In this document: positions 13,587 to 20,441 of the stretch, piece by piece | Layout of the letters: every line of letters begins with the position of its first letter | Position numbering within the stretch: position 1 is the stretch's first letter | IMG/VR virus record: IMGVR_UViG_3300025168_000816 | Span: 1 to 21,246 of that record | DNA: 21,246 nucleotides | Strand: one strand, 5' to 3' | Source of the DNA: a virus | Translations under genes and position numbers: made by a program | The notes under the pieces: model-generated | Told to the model about the DNA's origin: nothing | The model's input: the letters and a program-made list of their open reading frames with translations, nothing else | Databases searched by the model: none

Positions 13587-15223
13587 GAACAATATTCCTC
13601 GACATAGAAACAGACGATTTAGATGCTACTTTAATCTATTGCGTAGTTACTTACGAGGAATCTGTATGCTTTAAAGAGTGGCTAGAACCAGACGGGTTAG
13701 CCGATTATCTTAAAGGTGCTGTGGTGGTTGCCCACAACGGCCTTAGCTTTGACTTTCCTGTATTGGCTAGGTTGTGGGACATACGTCTTACAATGGATCA
13801 GATGCGGGACACGCTTCTATTGTCAATGATGGAGAACCCATCCAGGGAAGGGGGACACAGCTTAAAATCATGGGGTACTCGTCTGGGATACGAGAAAGTA
13901 GAGTTTAACGACTTCACAGCTTTTACCTCAGAGATGCTAGAGTATTGCAGACAAGATGTTACAGTTTGTAGGCACCTATATCGTTTCCTACAGAATGCTA
14001 TGCTGGAGTTTTCAGAGAAGTCTATATCAGACGAGCATCGTATGAGGATCGTAGCGGACCGGATCAGCAACAACGGTTTTAAACTGGACAAGGACAAAGC
14101 TGTCAAGCTGTACAATTCCCTTGTCCTGGAACAAGAACAGATCGAGCAAGAATGTCGTAACCTATTTCCGCAAATTGTCGAGGAAAGGTATTCTGATAAA
14201 ACAGGTAAAAAATTAAAAGACAGGGTCATTGACTTTAACCCATCATCCAGACAACAAATAGCGTCTAGGTTAATTGAACTAGGGTGGGTCCCTAAAGAAC
14301 TTACGCCTACTGGTCAACCCAAGGTGGACGAGAAAACATTATCCAATTGTAATATCCCGGTTGCAGAAACATTGGCTACATACTTTATGCTTCAGAAGCG
14401 TTCTGCTCTTGTAAAGTCCTGGGTTAAGTCATGCACAGATCAAAACAGGGTCCATTGCAGATACCGCACCTTGGGAGCAATTACAAACCGGATGAGTTGC
14501 GTTGATCCTAATCTACAACAAGTCCCAGCTGTCAGGGTCCAGTATGGCAAGGAGTGCAGAGAGTTGTTCAAAGCTGCCCCTGGTAGCAAGTTGCTGGACA
14601 CAGATGCAGCAGGGCTGGAGCTTAGGGTACTGGCCCACTACATGAGCGATGACAAGTTTACCAAGGAAGTCTTAGAGGGAGACGTACACACAGCTAACCA
14701 GAAAATGGCAGGACTTGATACGAGAGACCAAGCCAAGACATTCATTTATGCTTTGTTATATGGGGCAGGTGATGCCAAAATAGGCGCTGTGGTCAATGGC
14801 AGTGCCAAAGACGGTGCAGAACTACGGTCACGATTTATGGCTAATATGCCAGCTTATAAGAGACTTAGCGAAGCTGTCATTAGAAAAGGAGAAAGCCAAG
14901 GCAAACTAAAGGCTATTGACGGCAGGGTCTTGCGGGTACGATCCGGCCATGCCAGTTTGAACACCCTGATACAGGGATCATCAGCTGTCCTAATGAAGAA
15001 ATGGTTTATGTATGTCGATCACCATCTCAGAACACGACAGATACGATCCAAGATTGTCGCCATGATCCATGACGAATTAGTTTTGGAAAGCGACGAGAAA
15101 GATATTGACGCTGCCACAGAATCTGTTATACTATCTATAGCGCAAGTTAACAAAGCCTACGATCTACGTTGCAAATTGGAATGTGATGTACAAGTGGGCA
15201 ACAACTGGAGTGAGATACACTGA
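13583..15223 (+). CDS. polA: DNA polymerase, family A, with 3'-5' exonuclease
   Basis: The 546-residue replicative polymerase starts at a GTG overlapping the MazG stop. The exonuclease is intact: motif I DIETDD (D7, E9), motif II HNGLSFDFPV (N52, D57), motif III YCRQD (Y121, D125). Polymerase motif A is TDAAGLELRVLAH with D341. Motif B is RDQAKTFIYALLYG (381-394) with R381, K385, Y389 and Y393. Motif C is IHDELVL (H496, D497, E498). It resembles T7 gp5 but is about 150 residues shorter. Tyr389 is the equivalent of E. coli Pol I Phe762, a position that influences fidelity and ddNTP discrimination in viral PolAs. No 5'-3' nuclease domain. An internal promoter lies near its 3' end. Confidence 0.95.
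   Translation: MRTIFLDIETDDLDATLIYCVVTYEESVCFKEWLEPDGLADYLKGAVVVAHNGLSFDFPVLARLWDIRLTMDQMRDTLLLSMMENPSREGGHSLKSWGTRLGYEKVEFNDFTAFTSEMLEYCRQDVTVCRHLYRFLQNAMLEFSEKSISDEHRMRIVADRISNNGFKLDKDKAVKLYNSLVLEQEQIEQECRNLFPQIVEERYSDKTGKKLKDRVIDFNPSSRQQIASRLIELGWVPKELTPTGQPKVDEKTLSNCNIPVAETLATYFMLQKRSALVKSWVKSCTDQNRVHCRYRTLGAITNRMSCVDPNLQQVPAVRVQYGKECRELFKAAPGSKLLDTDAAGLELRVLAHYMSDDKFTKEVLEGDVHTANQKMAGLDTRDQAKTFIYALLYGAGDAKIGAVVNGSAKDGAELRSRFMANMPAYKRLSEAVIRKGESQGKLKAIDGRVLRVRSGHASLNTLIQGSSAVLMKKWFMYVDHHLRTRQIRSKIVAMIHDELVLESDEKDIDAATESVILSIAQVNKAYDLRCKLECDVQVGNNWSEIH
15105..15132 (+). promoter_or_regulatory. Internal promoter ahead of SSB
   Basis: TTGACG (15105-15110) and TATACT (15127-15132) are 16 bases apart, and the -10 has an extended TGT just before it (TGTTATACT). 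A start near 15139 would give SSB extra expression, which is expected because SSB is needed in stoichiometric amounts. The site is inside the end of the polymerase gene. Confidence 0.45.
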
Positions 15224-15675
15224 TGGCTAATAAATATTCCTACCTTGAAGGCACAATGTTCTACCCGTTCATCTTTGATCAGACGGATAAGTTTGATCGC
15301 TACTCTGTTGCCCTTGGTCTTGAAGGGGATCAGGTAAAAGCGGCCAAGAACTTGGGCTTGAGTGTTAAGCAAGAAGCTGGCAAGATGGACGACATGGCAT
15401 ATGTCCAGTTGAAGAGTAACTACAAGCCTGTCCTGGTGGACAGTGAAGAGAACGAGTACGCTGGCCCAGTGCAACTCAGCAACGGCTCTAAAGGCGTTGT
15501 ACGACTGTCCCAACGTCCCTATAACAACAAGTACGGGGAGGGAGTTACTACGTTTATCAACGCTGTCAAGATCACTGACCCTATTGAGTACGTCAGCTTG
15601 GATGACGAACCCGGTGGGTTCTCCACACCTAAGAAAGAAGTCGTTGACGATATGAGCGACGATGTTCCGTTCTAG
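15223..15675 (+). CDS. ssb: Single-stranded DNA-binding protein, T7 gp2.5-like
   Basis: A 150-residue protein coupled to the polymerase (TGATG overlap). Its body begins MANKYSYLEGTMFYPFIFDQ and is beta-rich with basic patches (KAAKNLGLSVKQEAGKM, KSNYKPVLV), fitting an OB fold. The C-terminus is the SSB signature: acidic residues ending DDMSDDVPF, like the DDIPF tip of bacterial SSBs and the acidic tail of T7 gp2.5, used to recruit replication proteins. It coats ssDNA at the fork. Sequence similarity to gp2.5 is weak, so the call rests on tail, size and position between polymerase and nuclease. Confidence 0.85.
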   Translation: MANKYSYLEGTMFYPFIFDQTDKFDRYSVALGLEGDQVKAAKNLGLSVKQEAGKMDDMAYVQLKSNYKPVLVDSEENEYAGPVQLSNGSKGVVRLSQRPYNNKYGEGVTTFINAVKITDPIEYVSLDDEPGGFSTPKKEVVDDMSDDVPF

Positions 15676-16308
15676 GTGACTGGCAAAAAAGATTACGGAC
15701 ATTGGGACACTAGTCTGGTAGGCAAGTTTAACCCTGATAAGCATCTTGGGTTTGTCTACCAGATTACCCATAAAGAGTCCGGTAAAAGCTACATAGGCTG
15801 TAAGCACCTTTGGAAGTTTAGGAAACGCAAGAAAGTAAGTGCTAGTGAATGGCGTTACTATTATTCCAGCGGTAAATACCTAAAGCCTCACATTGAAGAG
15901 TTAGGAGAAAACGCGTTTACCTTTGTCATTCTAATGTTATGTAATAACAAACGTGATCTGTATTACAATGAAGAGAAAATACAGATGCAGTTGGGAGTTC
16001 TTGAGAGAGAAGATTACTATAATGCCCACGTTGGCGGAAGACGTTTCTACCGTCCTGTAAAGAGCTATGATGAAAACTTTAGAAAGAAGCTCAGTGAGTC
16101 AGCTAAGGGTACGGGCAACGGTAGATACAGAGGTAGCTTTTATATTCTCTACGACAGCGGCATAGAGGTACTGGTAGAAAACCAAACAGTAGAACAATGG
16201 TGCGAGGAAAACGGGTATAACAAAAGCGGATTGTCCAGATTACGCAGAGGTAATCAGAAGACTTACAAAAACATAGTAGCAATGGAGTATGCAAGTGAGC
16301 GAGACTAA
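15676..16308 (+). CDS. GIY-YIG-like endonuclease with C-terminal DNA-binding modules
   Basis: This 210-residue protein starts at GTG 15676, right after the SSB stop. GFVYQI (25-30) and SYIG (38-41) form the GIY-YIG pair in a shortened form. W59...SSGKYLKPHIEELGENAFTFVIL, an E99/E100 catalytic glutamate candidate and YYN (114-116) match the phage Seg/Hef-type nuclease fold. From residue 137, KLSESAKGTGNGRYRG resembles NUMOD3 and the last 40 residues (VEQWCEENGYNKSGLSRLRRGNQK) resemble a NUMOD1-like helix-turn-helix. It could be a freestanding homing endonuclease or a replication/recombination nuclease. Overlap with the next gene by 14 bp argues it is part of the operon. Confidence 0.75.
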   Translation: MTGKKDYGHWDTSLVGKFNPDKHLGFVYQITHKESGKSYIGCKHLWKFRKRKKVSASEWRYYYSSGKYLKPHIEELGENAFTFVILMLCNNKRDLYYNEEKIQMQLGVLEREDYYNAHVGGRRFYRPVKSYDENFRKKLSESAKGTGNGRYRGSFYILYDSGIEVLVENQTVEQWCEENGYNKSGLSRLRRGNQKTYKNIVAMEYASERD

Positions 16309-17125
16309 AACCATAGACACTCTGGTAGCTGACATTTATAATCTTGTCAACACTGGAAAAAAGAAACCAGATCAGGAAGCCTTGTTTGCTTTGGGTAGTA
16401 CAGTTATGGATGCCGTCAAGCGTCAGTTATGGATGGCTACCTCAGACATGCCCGGTAGGTTACGCATGTCCAACATAGGCAAGCCGTGTAGTAGGTCTCT
16501 TTGGTATGATGTTAATGGGGATGACAAAGTAGAATCTCTCAGTCCTGAAACACGTTTAAAGTTTATGATTGGTGACATTGTAGAAGCTCTTGTGGTTTAT
16601 TTAGCCAAAGAAGCTGGACACTCTGTTACTGATCAACAAGCAGAAATTGAAATGGAAGGTATCAAAGGCCATATCGATTGCGTAATAGATGACGAGCTTG
16701 TCGATATTAAATCTGCATCTTCGTTTGCCATGAAGAAATTCAAAAACGGTACGCTACCTGATGACGATCCTTTTGGTTACATCTCCCAGATCAGTGGCTA
16801 TGGCAACGCACTTGGTAAGAAACGTGGGACATTCCTTGCTTTCGACAAGAGCAGTGGGGAACTGGCTACATACACGCACTCTCAATTGGAGAACACTGAG
16901 CTTAAAATCAAAGAAGTCAAGACAGCTGTAGCGTTACCTGAGCCGCCTGACAGGTGCTTTGAAACGGTTAAGGACAGGCAAACAAGTAGGCAAAAGCTAG
17001 GCGTCAACTGTTCCTACTGCTCTCACAAACATACTTGTTGGGCTGGAGAGCTAGACCTTAAATTTAGATCAGGACGCCCTGTGTTCTTTGTAGGAAAGGC
17101 AGACGAAAATGTCCACACTTTCTGA
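16295..17125 (+). CDS. RecB/Cas4-like exonuclease with Fe-S cysteine set
   Basis: This PD-(D/E)xK nuclease has about 276 residues. Start GTG 16295 has GGAG seven bases upstream; an ATG at 16289 is closer to that site. Counting from 16289, the core is GHID (D130), VDIKS (D139, K141) and QISGY (Q167, Y171), the RecB-family active site with QxxxY. A lone C67 (KPCSRSLWY) and C241-x2-C244-x5-C250 near the end match the split four-cysteine Fe-S pattern of Cas4/AddB nucleases. It probably degrades or resects duplex DNA in replication or recombination, taking the role of T7 gp6. It overlaps the GIY-YIG gene and the next small ORF. Confidence 0.85.
   Translation: MSETKTIDTLVADIYNLVNTGKKKPDQEALFALGSTVMDAVKRQLWMATSDMPGRLRMSNIGKPCSRSLWYDVNGDDKVESLSPETRLKFMIGDIVEALVVYLAKEAGHSVTDQQAEIEMEGIKGHIDCVIDDELVDIKSASSFAMKKFKNGTLPDDDPFGYISQISGYGNALGKKRGTFLAFDKSSGELATYTHSQLENTELKIKEVKTAVALPEPPDRCFETVKDRQTSRQKLGVNCSYCSHKHTCWAGELDLKFRSGRPVFFVGKADENVHTF
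16314..16342 (+). promoter_or_regulatory. Candidate promoter inside the nuclease gene
   Basis: TAGACA (16314-16319) and TATAAT (16337-16342) are 17 bases apart, the same hexamers and spacing as the Hsp20 promoter at 19512-19540. It would start near 16349, inside the nuclease coding region, and could boost RNR and downstream genes. Being within coding sequence, it may be a coincidence. Confidence 0.35.
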
Positions 17126-17282
17126 TGAGCAGCTTAGTGACTTAGCAGAGGCGTATAGTTGTGAACAGATTATAGACATACTTGGTCTGGAACCTATACA
17201 ATTGCTGCTTGCTTTTAGCGAAGAAGTAAATTATTATATAGCTGACTTTAAACTTAGACCTGTGGATTGCCATGACCTTTAA
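17109..17282 (+). CDS. Small acidic hypothetical protein between nuclease and RNR
   Basis: The 57-residue product starts MSTLSDEQLSDLAEAYSCEQ and has two acidic helices with a leucine pattern (IIDILGLEPIQLLLAFSEEV), ending with a Cys-His tail. It overlaps the nuclease by 17 bp and the RNR start by 11 bp. The compact overlaps and protein-like composition support a real gene. A similar small acidic gene precedes RNR in several marine phages, from memory. Function unknown. Confidence 0.6.
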   Translation: MSTLSDEQLSDLAEAYSCEQIIDILGLEPIQLLLAFSEEVNYYIADFKLRPVDCHDL

Positions 17283-18954
17283 ATCAAACGAGAACCCAAT
17301 GTTCCGCTCTAAGTTTAGCGAGGACATCTTTAAACAAAAGTACGCCCACCAGGGTTGTCACACCTGGGCAGACCTGGCTAAGACCTTGGTCGATGATGTG
17401 TGCGGAGAGTTTCTTCCCAAAGATGAACTGGACGACTTAACAGAAATTATTACCAACCTGCAATTTATCCCAGGCGGTAGGTATTTGTATTACGCTGGTC
17501 GTCCTTCCAAGTTTTTTAACAATTGTTATTTGTTAAGGGCCGAGGAAGACTCCCGACAAGATTGGGCAGACCTAAGCTGGAAGTCAGAAAGCTGTCTAAT
17601 GACAGGCGGCGGTATCGGTATTGACTACTCTGTATACCGACCAGAGGGGGCCGGTCTGAGTAAGACAGGTGGTCTAGCTTCTGGTCCTATTCCTAAGATG
17701 CAGATGATCAACGAAATTGGCCGAAGGGTCATGCAAGGCGGTAGTCGTAGGTCTGCTATTTATGCAAGCCTTAACTGGAAACACCGGGACATTGATACGT
17801 TTTTAAATAGCAAAAACTGGTACGACATGCCAGTTGGTAGCACGGGCTTTACCGTTGGTCAAATTAAGGAGCAAGACTTTAACTTTGCCGCACCCCTGGA
17901 CATGACTAACATCTCTGTCAATTATGATACAGAGTGGTTGTTAAATTACTGGAACACAGGTAAGGTTGGTGATGTCTTTAAGAATAATGTACGTCAAGCA
18001 TTGAGTACAGCGGAGCCAGGATTTAGCTTTAACTTCTTCGACAAGGAAAACGAAACTTTGCGGAACGCCTGTACAGAGGTGGTAAGCGACAAAGATAGCG
18101 ACGTTTGTAATCTTGGAAGCTGCAACCTTGGACGCATTGATAATCTAAAAGACTTTAAGAAGGTTGTAACACTGGCGACTAAGTTTCTGTTGTGCGGTAC
18201 GGTAAAGGCTGAGTTGCCCTATGAAAAGGTTTATAAAGTCAGAGAGCAATACCGACGCCTTGGTCTTGGCCTAATGGGTATGCACGAATGGCTTATCAAA
18301 CGGGGGAGTCGTTATGAGGTTACGCCAGAGCTTCACAGATGGTTACGGGTGTATAAGAGCATGTCTGATGCTACTAGCTCTGGCTTTGCTAACGATCTTG
18401 GCGTTTCCGTACCTGTTGCTAATAGAGCTATTGCGCCAACGGGGAGTATTGGTATTCTTGCTGGTACTTCTACTGGCGTCGAGCCTATATTTGCTGTGGC
18501 CTATAAGCGCCGCTACTTAAAGAACGGCACTAAGTGGCACTATCAGTATGTTGTAGATAGTGCTGCTCAAGAGCTAATTGACCTATACGGAACAGAGCCG
18601 GAAAACATTGAATCAGCCTTAGACTTGGCAAGCGACTACAAGCGTAGAATAAAATTCCAAGCGGACGTACAAGATTATGTGGACATGTCTATTTCCAGCA
18701 CAATCAACCTTCCTCAGTGGGGTAGTAAAGAAAACAATGAGGACACTGTTGATGATTTTGCTTCTACTCTTGCTGACCACGCTCACAGGTTGCGGGGTTT
18801 TACTGTATACCCTGATGGTTGTCGGGGAGGACAGCCCCTTACCCCAGTCGCCTACTCCGACGCTTTGGGAAAATTGGGGGAAGTCTTTGAAGAGTCAATA
18901 GAAACCCATGACATTTGCGACATTACCGGACACGGTGGAAGCTGTGGGGTATAG
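17272..18954 (+). CDS. nrdJ: Class II (cobalamin-dependent) ribonucleotide reductase
   Basis: This 560-residue enzyme reduces ribonucleotides to deoxyribonucleotides using adenosylcobalamin to form the active-site thiyl radical. It has FIPGGRYLYYAGR (65-77), SCLMTGGGIGIDYS (107-120) and QGGSRRSAIYASLNW, all typical of RNR catalytic subunits. The catalytic triplet is NACTE (N265, C267, E269). Redox cysteine candidates are C85 (NNCYLL) and C279 (VCNLGSCNLGRID); APTGSIGILAG (388-398) is the loop near the radical site. The C-terminus has C549 and C558, possibly the reductant shuttle. No separate beta subunit or activase gene is nearby, supporting class II. It is shorter than bacterial NrdJ. It feeds dNTPs to the polymerase, and the host must supply B12. 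Confidence 0.92.
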   Translation: MTFKSNENPMFRSKFSEDIFKQKYAHQGCHTWADLAKTLVDDVCGEFLPKDELDDLTEIITNLQFIPGGRYLYYAGRPSKFFNNCYLLRAEEDSRQDWADLSWKSESCLMTGGGIGIDYSVYRPEGAGLSKTGGLASGPIPKMQMINEIGRRVMQGGSRRSAIYASLNWKHRDIDTFLNSKNWYDMPVGSTGFTVGQIKEQDFNFAAPLDMTNISVNYDTEWLLNYWNTGKVGDVFKNNVRQALSTAEPGFSFNFFDKENETLRNACTEVVSDKDSDVCNLGSCNLGRIDNLKDFKKVVTLATKFLLCGTVKAELPYEKVYKVREQYRRLGLGLMGMHEWLIKRGSRYEVTPELHRWLRVYKSMSDATSSGFANDLGVSVPVANRAIAPTGSIGILAGTSTGVEPIFAVAYKRRYLKNGTKWHYQYVVDSAAQELIDLYGTEPENIESALDLASDYKRRIKFQADVQDYVDMSISSTINLPQWGSKENNEDTVDDFASTLADHAHRLRGFTVYPDGCRGGQPLTPVAYSDALGKLGEVFEESIETHDICDITGHGGSCGV

Positions 18955-18956
18955 CA

Positions 18957-19514
18957 ATGTACGGTGAAGTTTTCTATTCTGGGGAAGTTTTGCCAAACAT
19001 AGAACCTGACTTCTGCGAGGCTATAATACAACTGTCAAACAACATAGGAGAACAGGAGTCTAATGTTCTGGGGAATAGCAATAATAATGTCAGGACTAAT
19101 TCTATATTTCCTATTGAGGATGAGGATTTTAAAAAGATAGTACTATCGTGGATAGAAAGGGCTAACATCGAAAGCGGCTGGTGGTTTGATATAGCAGGAC
19201 TAGAAAACCTACAACTTAGTAAATATAGTGAAGGTGAAAAATATAGTTGGCACTATGATTTGATTCCTGGAAACAAGGTACGAAAACTTACCTTTACTGT
19301 TTCTTTAAACGATGATTACGAAGGAGGGGGCTTTCAATTTAGTTGGGGCCAGCCAAATTGGAAGTACAAGAAAAGAACAATTGAAGAACCAGCATTGGAC
19401 ACTAAAGGAAAGTTTGTGATCTTCCCCAGTTACTACTTTCACAGAGTCCTACCAGTGACTAAGGGTACTAGGTACAGCCTGACTGGTTGGGCATACGGGC
19501 CACCTTTTAGGTAG
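18957..19514 (+). CDS. 2-oxoglutarate/Fe(II)-dependent oxygenase
   Basis: This 185-residue protein begins MYGEVFYSGEVLPNIEPDFC two bases after the RNR stop. The iron triad is WHYD (H99, D101) and YFHRVLP (H162). R172 in KGTRYSLTGW is placed to bind 2OG. The double-stranded beta-helix pattern LTFTVSLNDDYEGGGFQF is also typical. It resembles the small prolyl-4-hydroxylase/PiuC-like oxygenases found in many cyanophages and pelagiphages. The substrate is unknown; DNA, nucleotide and protein hydroxylation are all possible. It has only a weak GGGG ribosome site and the Hsp20 promoter begins inside its stop codon. Confidence 0.85.
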   Translation: MYGEVFYSGEVLPNIEPDFCEAIIQLSNNIGEQESNVLGNSNNNVRTNSIFPIEDEDFKKIVLSWIERANIESGWWFDIAGLENLQLSKYSEGEKYSWHYDLIPGNKVRKLTFTVSLNDDYEGGGFQFSWGQPNWKYKKRTIEEPALDTKGKFVIFPSYYFHRVLPVTKGTRYSLTGWAYGPPFR

Positions 19515-19540
19515 ACAATGTTGTACAGCTGTGTTATAAT
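19512..19540 (+). promoter_or_regulatory. Promoter for hsp20, extended -10
   Basis: TAGACA (19512-19517) and TATAAT (19535-19540) are 17 apart, with TGT immediately before the -10 (TGTTATAAT). The predicted start is 19547, leaving a leader of about 50 nt to ATG 19598. It overlaps the 2OG oxygenase stop codon. It is very close to consensus, so Hsp20 should be expressed independently of the upstream operon. Confidence 0.75.
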
Positions 19541-19597
19541 TAGTAACGAGGAGTGCCAATAGTGGGCTTCTCATTATCTCGCCATAGGGAGAAAGTT

Positions 19598-19999
19598 ATG
19601 TTTCCAAATAGTGCTTCATTAGGTTTCGAGCGTTTGTTTGACAATATGCGTAGGGTTCAAGACGCTATGTCAGACGACCACTACCCACCCCACAGCATCG
19701 TTAAGACAGGACAAGACAGCTTTGAAATAGCAATGGCAGTTGCGGGCTTTTCTGAAGACGATGTGGTAGTCGAGGTAAAAGAAGATATATTGTATGTATC
19801 TTCAGAGGGGTTAAAAAATAAAGAAGAAGGTAAAGAAGTTCTATTTAATAGAGTAGCTTCCAGACCTTTTAAAAAGATGTTTTTGTTAGGTGAACATATA
19901 TCTATCAATGCAGGAACATTAAAAGATGGTATGCTTAGGATTGAAATGGAACGTAAGCTACCATATGAAAAGAAACCTAAACGTATAAAACTAAACTGA
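19598..19999 (+). CDS. hsp20: Small heat-shock protein, Hsp20/alpha-crystallin
   Basis: The 133-residue ATP-independent chaperone starts at ATG 19598 with AGGGAG six bases upstream. GTG codons at 19553 and 19562 are in frame but have little leader after the predicted transcript start. MFPNSASLGFERLF is the hydrophobic N-terminal arm. The alpha-crystallin domain (about 31-120) has SFEIAMAVAGFSEDDVVVEV, the loop ILYVSSEGLKNKEEGKEVL and the signature GTLKDGMLRIEMER (106-119). A short K/R tail KRIKLN contains an IxL-like motif. Such genes are frequent in cyanophage and marine phage genomes and may protect virion assembly or host proteins. It is followed immediately by a terminator. Confidence 0.92.
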   Translation: MFPNSASLGFERLFDNMRRVQDAMSDDHYPPHSIVKTGQDSFEIAMAVAGFSEDDVVVEVKEDILYVSSEGLKNKEEGKEVLFNRVASRPFKKMFLLGEHISINAGTLKDGMLRIEMERKLPYEKKPKRIKLN

Positions 20000-20005
20000 T
20001 ACTAT

Positions 20006-20030
20006 GGGGGCGCTTCGGCGCTCCCTTTTT
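20006..20030 (+). terminator. Intrinsic terminator at the end of the rightward unit
   Basis: Stem GGGGGCGC (20006-20013) pairs with GCGCTCCC (20018-20025), eight pairs including one G-U, closed by a TTCG tetraloop and followed by TTTTT. It is a strong rho-independent terminator just after hsp20. Opposite it the leftward P/A-rich gene ends at 20029. The reverse strand has the stem but no useful T-tract, so leftward termination here is doubtful. Confidence 0.9.
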
Positions 20031-20439
20031 ATATGCCTAGTATACCCTTGGGCTTTTCTTCTTCTTTCTTTTCCGCAGCGGTAGACAGTAATCCCCTAGG
20101 TGGGACTTGTCGTGTTTCCTCTACCCTTTCAGAAGGAGACTGGAAAAATTTCTGATCGTCTAAATCTGCCAGTCTTGTTTGAATCTGATTTTGGTCGAGA
20201 CCTTGTTTAAGCAGCAACTGTATCATCTGCTTACGTTTGTCTTCTTCACCAGGAATAGGCTGTGGCACTTGTGCAGTAGCTCCAGTGTTCACAGCTGGGG
20301 CCTGTTGAGCCTGTATTCCAGGCATCTGTGGTGTCTGTGCTAACGCCGCCACTGCACCAGCTTGCGGAGTAGCTGCCTGTCCAGCGGGTTGTCCTCCTGG
20401 CGCACCGCCACCTAAAATACTGCTTACTATGTTTCCCAT
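20029..20439 (-). CDS. Pro/Ala/Gln-rich hypothetical protein
   Basis: The product has 136 residues starting at ATG 20439 (MGNIVSSILGGGAPGGQPAG) with GAGGT upstream. An earlier start would overlap the previous gene by over 100 bp. The first two thirds are low-complexity P, A, Q and G. A short helix (EEDKRKQMIQLLLKQGLDQNQIQTRLADL) and a charged tail (EKKEEEKPKGILGI) follow. It is the last gene of the leftward group. Disordered, proline-rich phage proteins are often scaffolds, assembly factors or tail-end virion proteins. No specific function is claimed. Confidence 0.7.
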   Translation of the reverse strand: MGNIVSSILGGGAPGGQPAGQAATPQAGAVAALAQTPQMPGIQAQQAPAVNTGATAQVPQPIPGEEDKRKQMIQLLLKQGLDQNQIQTRLADLDDQKFFQSPSERVEETRQVPPRGLLSTAAEKKEEEKPKGILGI

Positions 20440-20441
20440 AA

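Noticed and set aside
13798-14229. 143-codon minus-strand frame inside the polymerase gene
   Set aside because: Antisense to conserved polymerase sequence; Ser/Leu/Arg-rich like other shadows.
15157-15807. 216-codon open frame on the minus strand opposite SSB and the GIY-YIG gene
   Set aside because: It lies wholly antisense to three well-supported coding genes, and its protein shows no recognisable motif; it is a shadow of their codon usage.
17209-17237. Promoter TTGCTT-N17-TATTAT ahead of RNR
   Set aside because: The -35 box matches consensus at only three positions and the site is inside a small gene, so it is too weak to call.
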